A stretch of DNA of 64,000 bases, from the NCBI GenBank assembly GCA_004558525.1, contig SFCQ01000003.1:148117-212116 (forward strand). Reading direction: 5' to 3'. Under the pieces are notes generated by a model. The model had not been told where the DNA came from and made no database searches. It saw nothing but the letters and a program-made list of their open reading frames with translations. The translations under genes were made by a program, and so were the position numbers. Positions 58,707 through 64,000 of this stretch are shown here, one piece after another; the stretch's first letter is position 1, and each line of letters opens with the position of its first letter. The DNA comes from Clostridiales bacterium (lineage in GTDB: Bacteria; Bacillota; Clostridia; Christensenellales; CAG-138).

Positions 58707-59995
58707 CGCCGTTTTATCTTTCCACATTTGCAGAGCGTACTGGGCTTTTGCTCGTGTTATTCGCATCTCTTTTGCTGATGCTGGCGCTGCTGTTCATTAC
58801 CTTTGGGAAAAGAGGAAATCGCTTGGCATGGATCGCAAACGCCGCGGTGTTCCTTCTGTTCTTTAGTGTTTTCATTATCCTGTGCGCTGAGCACAGCTAT
58901 ATTTCCAAGGGCTATCCATTGGTATTCCACTCTCCCATTCCCATATCGCTCCTGTGGTGCACAGCTTTCATGTTGGGCTTGTATGGGATAGTGGGTATTA
59001 TGATAAGATGGCACAAAAGATACCGCAGCATAGACCGCAACTCCATCAAGGAAGCTATGGACTCGCTGCCCGCTGCCGTCTGCTACTTTACGGAAAAGGG
59101 CCTGGTCAAACTGTGCAATCTTCAAATGTACCGCTTATTCTACGCTCTGTCCCAAAGCGACCTGCAATCGTTAGCCGAACTCCATGCGGCGCTTGCCGAG
59201 TGCGACGCGCACACCGGCGTCATCAAGCTCTCCGGCGACGAGCCGGTCTATCTGTTCCCCAGCGGGACAGCATGGTTATACACCGAAAACAATGTGCGGC
59301 TGGATGATGGCAGCGCCTATACGGAAGCCGTATTCTACGACGTGACCGAGCTATATGAAAAAAGGCTGGAAATCGAAGCGCAAACGGAAAAGCTGAAAGA
59401 GCTTGGCAAAAGCATCCGCGCTCTTTCGGAAAACGTCGTAGCTATGACAAAGGAAGAAGAAATGCTCTCCTTCAAGACGGCGCTGCATAACCGCATGGGT
59501 GCGGGACTGATAGCGGCGAGGCAGGCGCTGTTGCAAGATAGGCCGACAGAGGAATTGGACGCGCTCATCCGTGACTGGCAGCGCTCAGTGGCTATTGTGA
59601 AACAGGATAACGATGCGCCCGCAGACAGGAGCGAGTTAAGCGGGCTTATGCGGGACGCCGCAGCCATCGGGGTAGATATCCGCATTGATGGCGAGCTGCC
59701 GCAGGGCTCTGATGCTTTAGGCGTATTCTTGGGCGCCTTGCGGGAGAGCCTCACAAACTGCGTCCGGCACGCCAACGCTACGGAGCTGCGCGCATCGGTC
59801 ATGCACAGTGAAGAAAGCCATACTCTCGTCATTACCAATAACGGCCGCCCCCCAAAGGAGCAGATCATACCTCGCGGCGGCCTTGCAAACCTTACGAAAC
59901 GTGTGATCCATCTTGGCGGAACGATAGATATACAGTCCCTGCCGGAGTTCAAGTTGACTATCACCATACCAATAGAGAGAGGTTTTTTGCAATGA
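58703..59995 (+). CDS. Sensor histidine kinase (NarL-partner type)
   Basis: A 430-residue kinase. Three N-terminal membrane helices (LLLVLFASLLLMLALLF, WIANAAVFLLFFSVFIIL, LLWCTAFMLGLYGIVGIM) are followed by a PAS-like domain (AMDSLPAAVCYFTEKGLV, near residue 115), a coiled coil, a phospho-acceptor region with LHNRMGAGLIAARQAL (near 265) and a HATPase with N box LRESLTNCVRHANA (near 348) and ITNNGRPPKEQIIPRGGLAN (near 375). GTG 58703 overlaps the stop of the previous gene (GTGA) and has AAGGGGGG about 10 bases upstream. The end overlaps the regulator by four bases. The signal is unknown. Confidence 0.87.
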   Translation: MTPFYLSTFAERTGLLLVLFASLLLMLALLFITFGKRGNRLAWIANAAVFLLFFSVFIILCAEHSYISKGYPLVFHSPIPISLLWCTAFMLGLYGIVGIMIRWHKRYRSIDRNSIKEAMDSLPAAVCYFTEKGLVKLCNLQMYRLFYALSQSDLQSLAELHAALAECDAHTGVIKLSGDEPVYLFPSGTAWLYTENNVRLDDGSAYTEAVFYDVTELYEKRLEIEAQTEKLKELGKSIRALSENVVAMTKEEEMLSFKTALHNRMGAGLIAARQALLQDRPTEELDALIRDWQRSVAIVKQDNDAPADRSELSGLMRDAAAIGVDIRIDGELPQGSDALGVFLGALRESLTNCVRHANATELRASVMHSEESHTLVITNNGRPPKEQIIPRGGLANLTKRVIHLGGTIDIQSLPEFKLTITIPIERGFLQ

Positions 59996-60627
59996 TTCAA
60001 GTGCTTATCGTGGAAGACCAACGCATGGCGCGTGAGAATATGGAAAGCATTGTGCGCTCATCGACACGCTATGCCCTTTCCGGGACGATTTCCGATGCGG
60101 GTTTGGCGCTGTCCTTTTGCGAAAGAAAGCCCATCGACCTGATCTTGATGGACGTGTGCACTCTTGGGAGAAAGGACGGTATCTCCGCTGCGGCGGAGAT
60201 AAAGGCAGCGTTCCCGCGTATCAAGATCATCATAGTGACCTCCATGCCGGAGGCCGGCTACCTCGACAGAGCCCACGAAGCGAAGGTGGACAGCTTCTGG
60301 TACAAAGAGATCAGCCCGGAGGAGCTTATTGACGTGATGGATCGCACCATGAACGGAGAACATATTTTTCCCATAGAAAGGCCCACGGTTAAGCTGGGGC
60401 AGGCGACCTCCGCCGACCTTACCGAAGGGGAAATTCGGGTGCTCCGGCAGGTGATGGAGGGGCTTGAATATGACGAGATCGCAAAGGCGCTTGGCATATC
60501 CCGCAGCACCGTCAATTATCACATTTCCAACATCCTCTCAAAAACGGGCTATCCAAACAAGACCCTGCTGGCCATCGCCGTGGCGAAAAAGCAGTTCATC
60601 ATTCCAAGCATCGGAGATGAAGAATAG
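59992..60627 (+). CDS. LuxR/NarL-type response regulator
   Basis: A 211-residue regulator: receiver domain with acidic pocket VEDQ and phospho-Asp in LILMDVCTLG (near residue 51), switch Thr VTSMPE and a Lys in WYKEIS (near 107), then a LuxR helix-turn-helix domain EIAKALGISRSTVNYHISNI (residues 160-180). It should bind DNA as a dimer once phosphorylated by the upstream kinase, with which it is translationally coupled (ATGA). A terminator follows. Confidence 0.93.
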   Translation: MIQVLIVEDQRMARENMESIVRSSTRYALSGTISDAGLALSFCERKPIDLILMDVCTLGRKDGISAAAEIKAAFPRIKIIIVTSMPEAGYLDRAHEAKVDSFWYKEISPEELIDVMDRTMNGEHIFPIERPTVKLGQATSADLTEGEIRVLRQVMEGLEYDEIAKALGISRSTVNYHISNILSKTGYPNKTLLAIAVAKKQFIIPSIGDEE

Positions 60628-60644
60628 CGTATCATAGTCCTCAA

Positions 60645-60678
60645 CGCGTCCTGTTCATGTGAATGGGGCGCGATTTTT
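60645..60678 (+). terminator. Terminator of the two-component operon
   Basis: CGCGTCC-TGTTCA pairs with TGAATGGGGCGCG around TG, followed by ATTTTTG. Its inner TTCATGTGAA recurs in the terminator at 63746-63775. Confidence 0.75.
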
Positions 60679-60739
60679 GTTTATCTGATACCCTATTATC
60701 GGAAGGTCGATTTTGCTTTTGGATTTGGAGGATAGCTGC

Positions 60740-61531
60740 ATGAAAAAAGTCATCATCTTGTCTGCTGTGGGGGTATTGCTTCTGATAGCCGGAATCGCAG
60801 GACTTTGCGATGGATCTCGGACATTAGGCGACCTTGACGTTGTATATGGGGAGCTTGTAACAGTGGAGGGCGCGGCGGACACGGAGCTGGGTGTCCATAC
60901 CAACGCGCCGGTTCTGCTTCGACACGTAGAAATGCTTCAATACTACATAAACCCTCAGGGCAAGCTGGATAAGAAGTACGATGACACAAGACTGCCCAGT
61001 GTGAAGGCCGAGATATTTGGAACAACGCGCACATTTGACAACCCGCCATTTCCGGATTTGGGCGCCTATACCTATTTTACAGGTGTGGCTACCGTGGGTA
61101 AGGATGGCCCCCAAGTGAGCGCGGAATTGCTGGAAAAGCTTTGCTATGGAAACTATGTGGATTTTCAAAACGGTTCCTACCGCCATCAACTGACCAATCT
61201 GCCAGATGACGTCGGCATGGATCTGATCCGATTCGGCGATTATTACGGCGCCCCCGGCGACGACACAGAGGTGGGTCATATCCGCGTGAGTTATTATATA
61301 GGCGTGCCGGAGGGCAGCTATACCGTAGCGGGCACATTACAAGACGGCGTAATCGGCAAGGCGGGCAAACACCGCTATATCTATGACTATGCCCGGACTT
61401 ACGATGAGATTGCGGAGGGCTTCAATTCCACCGAAGGGGGAATGCGCAGTGCGGCATACGTTTTTATTGCGGTGGGAGCGCTGTTGTGCGGCTTAGGCGT
61501 GCGTGCGCTGGTACGTTTGAAAAAAGCTTAA
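60740..61531 (+). CDS. Uncharacterised two-helix membrane protein
   Basis: A 263-residue protein with a membrane helix at each end (VIILSAVGVLLLIAGIAGL at residues 4-22 and YVFIAVGALLCGLGVRALV near 240) and a central domain of about 200 residues outside, the same plan as TMEM43-like proteins; that likeness is weak. Text such as LGVHTNAPVLLRHVEMLQYY suggests a beta-rich fold. GGAGG is 8 bases before ATG 60740; the frame extends nine codons upstream without a site. It is the first of three membrane genes after the regulator and could be its target. Confidence 0.72.
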   Translation: MKKVIILSAVGVLLLIAGIAGLCDGSRTLGDLDVVYGELVTVEGAADTELGVHTNAPVLLRHVEMLQYYINPQGKLDKKYDDTRLPSVKAEIFGTTRTFDNPPFPDLGAYTYFTGVATVGKDGPQVSAELLEKLCYGNYVDFQNGSYRHQLTNLPDDVGMDLIRFGDYYGAPGDDTEVGHIRVSYYIGVPEGSYTVAGTLQDGVIGKAGKHRYIYDYARTYDEIAEGFNSTEGGMRSAAYVFIAVGALLCGLGVRALVRLKKA

Positions 61532-61585
61532 TTTGACACTGTACGCCACAAAAAGAACCGATTAGAATAAGCGTAGGAGAAGAAC

Positions 61586-63250
61586 ATGAGCAATACTCCG
61601 TTACGAATATACTGTAAAAACTGCGGCGCACCGGCAGGCTTTGACATTATCAATCAGACCTATCGCTGCCCCTTCTGCGGCAGGCTAAGCGGTATACAGG
61701 ATGCAAAGCAGGAAGTATATGCTTGGCGTCAGCTTCAAAAGGAAAGAATCGAAACTAAGGCCGACGTACAGAATTTGGAGGAGCACAACTGCCCTTCCTG
61801 CGGCGCGCTTTTTGTATTCCGCTCCGGAGAAGCTTCTCAAACCTGCGACTTCTGCGGCAGCAAGCTGATCAGGAAGGAATTATCATGTCCCGAGCAGATG
61901 CCGGAGCTTATCATCCCATTTTTCATTACCCCGGAGGAAGCGCGGCAAAGGATGCTGGACTGGGGACACAAGAATCAGAAAACGCCGGAAGGCAGAAGCG
62001 TCGTATCCAGCATGAACAAGCTTCATGGTTGTTATCTGCCTTATCAGCTGGTGCGGGGGCCGGTCTACGGAACAGTCACGCGGGATGGGACTGCCCGAAA
62101 ATATCAATGCGCCGGCTACCTTGAAGGTACGGCTGTCAATACCTCACGGCAGTTGGATAATCTGGTTCTCAACGGGATAGAGCCCTTTGACTGGTCTCAG
62201 TCCCGCCCGTTTGAATATGGCTATATTTCAGGGCAGAATGTAAAGCTCACTGACATTTCCGATGCGGAGATAGACAGCCGCATCAGAGAGGAAGCCGCGG
62301 CGGATTTCCTTCCCGAGGTGGAAAAGGTGATGCAGACCAGCGGCGTAACCGTTCAAACCGAAACCGGCAATATTGATACGCTCTCGGTACTGTTGCCCGT
62401 GTATTTCATAAAATCCGGTAAGCTTACTGCTGTTATGAACGGCCAGACCGGACGGATCTCGGTTTCAAAGAGCCGAAAAAAGAAATCGAATCCATGGATG
62501 CTGGAGCCGCTGCTCTATACACTCCTCGCCACGCTGCTATCGGGGTCGTTCTATCGCTTTTCGCTATTCCCGCTTCTCTTGTTCGGTTTTGTGTTCGCCT
62601 GCATATTCTTTGCCGTGATGGGCGACGGCAGGCATTCCCTGATACGAAGCGTCATGCTGCGCTCCGAAGCCGCGAAAGCAAGGCGTGAGGATGGCGAGCT
62701 AAAGATAGACGAGTCGCGGGATATCCTCAAGAACCCTTACGATAACACCCCTGTCTTTTATGAGATCAACGATCAGGGCCAGACCGTTCCGGTCAAAGTG
62801 CGCTTTTACAGCTTTGGCCGATGGCTCTACATTTGCACAAATACGTTTGTGCTCGTATTCCTCCCCGCGCTCATAGCGGCGTTGCTAAGACTTGCGCAGA
62901 TGGAGCCGTGGGAAGCGTTCACGGATGGCTATCGGATAGGATATGGAGCCGTATGGTATGTGTTGGCTGGATTTCTCGCAATCCTGTATCTCGCAAAGGG
63001 CGTGCGGCGCGACGTTTATGACCACCCAATCCTGTACGAGATATTGCCTGATGGCAGGAAACGCCTTATTGGCAAGCGCTCTGACAGAAGGATCAGCGTG
63101 CTTGCCATGTTTGGCGTTGGGAAAAGAGAAAGCAATGGGAAAAAGCTCACGCTATTCCGTCTGATTGGCGCAATGGGCGGCATGGGTATATTTCTCCTGG
63201 CGGTAGTGCTTATCACTTTGGTTGGCAGCATAGCCGCTATCATATCCTAA
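61586..63250 (+). CDS. Zinc-ribbon membrane protein of unknown function
   Basis: A 554-residue protein. Two zinc ribbons open it: CKNCG/CPFCG (residues 10-32) and CPSCG/CDFCG (near 70-94). A middle region (about 100-290) has VNTSRQLDNLVLNGIEPFD and resembles other zinc-ribbon membrane proteins of Firmicutes. Then at least four hydrophobic segments appear (LLYTLLATLLSGSF, LLLFGFVFACIFFAVMG, LYICTNTFVLVFLPALIAAL, AVWYVLAGFLAILYLA), ending with a last helix at the C-terminus. GTAGGAGAAG precedes the ATG. Role unknown; neighbours suggest an envelope function. Confidence 0.75.
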   Translation: MSNTPLRIYCKNCGAPAGFDIINQTYRCPFCGRLSGIQDAKQEVYAWRQLQKERIETKADVQNLEEHNCPSCGALFVFRSGEASQTCDFCGSKLIRKELSCPEQMPELIIPFFITPEEARQRMLDWGHKNQKTPEGRSVVSSMNKLHGCYLPYQLVRGPVYGTVTRDGTARKYQCAGYLEGTAVNTSRQLDNLVLNGIEPFDWSQSRPFEYGYISGQNVKLTDISDAEIDSRIREEAAADFLPEVEKVMQTSGVTVQTETGNIDTLSVLLPVYFIKSGKLTAVMNGQTGRISVSKSRKKKSNPWMLEPLLYTLLATLLSGSFYRFSLFPLLLFGFVFACIFFAVMGDGRHSLIRSVMLRSEAAKARREDGELKIDESRDILKNPYDNTPVFYEINDQGQTVPVKVRFYSFGRWLYICTNTFVLVFLPALIAALLRLAQMEPWEAFTDGYRIGYGAVWYVLAGFLAILYLAKGVRRDVYDHPILYEILPDGRKRLIGKRSDRRISVLAMFGVGKRESNGKKLTLFRLIGAMGGMGIFLLAVVLITLVGSIAAIIS

Positions 63251-63281
63251 AGAAGCAGCATGATTTGAAACGAGGCCGCAA

Positions 63282-63761
63282 ATGGGAAAAAGGAACTTCC
63301 TTATCGCAATTCTAATTGGAATTGTCATTATATTTGGCGTTGTCGTGTGGGCTTTTCTGCGCCCGGCATTACAGGCCCCGGCAGAAAACAGCCGGCTCAA
63401 CAACGATGCATGGGAGCTTGAAAGGGCAAGCGGAACGTGGGTCTCCGAGGACGAGAAATACATCATTGATATCAACGGCTACGACTTTACGCTGAAAATC
63501 GACGGCGTGTATGCACTCATAGCGACCTTTTCGTTTGACGCCGCCACACAGTCTCAGGACTTCGACGCACGGTTTGACATGCGTGTCGACCCGACCTGCT
63601 GCATATATCCGGATGCGAACGGAGCGTCCGCTTGTGAGCTTGATGAAATGTGGTATGAGGATGGTACGATATATGTAATCCTGACCTCATTAGCCGATGG
63701 GACACAAAGCGAACCGATACGCCTTTTATGGAGAGAATCATTCCGCCCGGGGTTCATGTGA
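63282..63761 (+). CDS. Uncharacterised membrane-anchored protein (159 residues)
   Basis: One N-terminal membrane helix (FLIAILIGIVIIFGVVVWAF) and an outside domain of about 125 residues that begins with SGTWVSEDEKYIIDINGYDF, a lipocalin-like or beta-sheet 'threshold' motif often seen in small secreted proteins of Clostridia. Two adjacent cysteines (TCCIYPD) and a later one could form a disulfide. The stop codon sits within the terminator hairpin. Third gene of the membrane trio. Confidence 0.7.
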   Translation: MGKRNFLIAILIGIVIIFGVVVWAFLRPALQAPAENSRLNNDAWELERASGTWVSEDEKYIIDINGYDFTLKIDGVYALIATFSFDAATQSQDFDARFDMRVDPTCCIYPDANGASACELDEMWYEDGTIYVILTSLADGTQSEPIRLLWRESFRPGFM

Positions 63762-63775
63762 ACGGGGCTCTTTTT
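63746..63775 (+). terminator. Terminator overlapping the stop codon
   Basis: CCCGGGGTTCA and TGAACGGGG form a stem around TG, followed by CTCTTTTTAA; it includes the stop of the 159-residue protein gene. Confidence 0.7.
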
Positions 63776-63868
63776 AATCATGCCTGCTACACTATTCTTA
63801 ATGGATCGGATTGGGAGTTACAAAAGTATTGGCCCTATATATCTAATTGGAAAAGGACGGATGGAATT

Positions 63869-64000
63869 GTGCGCCGTGTGATTATCGATATGAAGAACAG
63901 CCTTTCCGCTGACGCCATAAAGCAGGCGTTGACAAGATTTGATTCCGATTTTGAAGTCTACAACGCCGACAAGCCGGATGAAACGACGGAGCTTTGCCGC
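63869..64000 (+). CDS. Start of a second response-regulator-like protein (cut by window edge)
   Basis: Only 44 residues are visible, beginning at GTG 63869 with AAAAGGA about 11 bases upstream: VIIDMKNSLSADAIKQALTR, then FDSDFEVYNADKPDETTEL. The pattern (short strand, helix 1, strand 2, loop) matches the front of a divergent receiver domain common in Clostridia, where the acidic pocket is degenerate. The rest lies outside the window, so class and output domain are unknown. Confidence 0.6.
   Translation, partial: MRRVIIDMKNSLSADAIKQALTRFDSDFEVYNADKPDETTELCR

Overview
The window looks like chromosomal DNA of an anaerobic, Gram-positive-type Firmicute of class Clostridia, probably gut-associated; the exact order cannot be fixed from sequence alone. 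Supporting signs are a long SRP RNA with an Alu domain, SepF plus a DivIVA-like protein at the usual yggS-sepF locus, type II pantothenate kinase, type III glutamine synthetase, an HndABC-type flavin/iron-sulfur module, DUF1836 and DegV proteins, strong AGGAGG-type ribosome binding sites and clear sigma-A promoters. Most genes favour ATA for isoleucine.

Layout. 1-2.8 kb: the N-terminal part of a VanW-family wall protein, then a divergent pantothenate uptake (ECF S component) and pantothenate kinase pair. 2.8-6.8 kb: PcrA helicase and a membrane-anchored C39-like peptidase. 7-10.5 kb: a four-gene hndA-ATPase-hndB-hndC operon without its usual catalytic hydrogenase gene. 10.7-20.5 kb: YgiQ radical SAM protein and a 2609-residue cyclic beta-1,2-glucan synthase-like enzyme. 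20.5-26.1 kb: a division and envelope cluster (DivIVA/ParB-like fusion, SepF, YggS, HlyD-like, M16 peptidase, YlxY-like deacetylase). 26.1-28 kb: an accessory patch with an AT-rich acetyltransferase inside a perfect 16-bp inverted repeat, then a DUF559 nuclease-like gene inside a 47-bp double-hairpin inverted repeat. 28-31.6 kb: nitrogen assimilation (gdhA, glnN). 31.9-42.5 kb: MATE exporter, phosphohexomutase, RadC, MFS protein, TrkH/TrkA potassium uptake, AsnRS, an unknown protein and a THEP1-type NTPase. 42.6-45 kb: Rrf2 regulator, cysteine desulfurase and IscU scaffold.

46.9-54.5 kb is a tightly overlapping cobalamin operon read leftward from a B12 riboswitch: uptake (BtuF, BtuC, BtuD), lower-ligand activation (CobT), cobinamide activation (CobU), ring closure (CobS), a short CobU-like protein, CobC phosphatase and CbiR. 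It has salvage and remodelling functions and no corrin-ring synthesis genes. An APH(3')-like kinase gene diverges from it. 56.2-56.7 kb holds the SRP RNA and tRNA-Arg(CCG). Beyond the tRNA, codon use shifts from ATA to ATC and a signalling and envelope block begins: a twice-frameshifted sensor kinase, an intact sensor kinase, a LuxR-type regulator, three membrane proteins and a second regulator cut by the window edge.

Three diverged copies of a dispersed repeat of about 170-210 bp (6.9, 27.7 and 45.1 kb), each abutting a different hairpin, are the most distinctive non-coding signal, together with the DUF559 hairpin unit.
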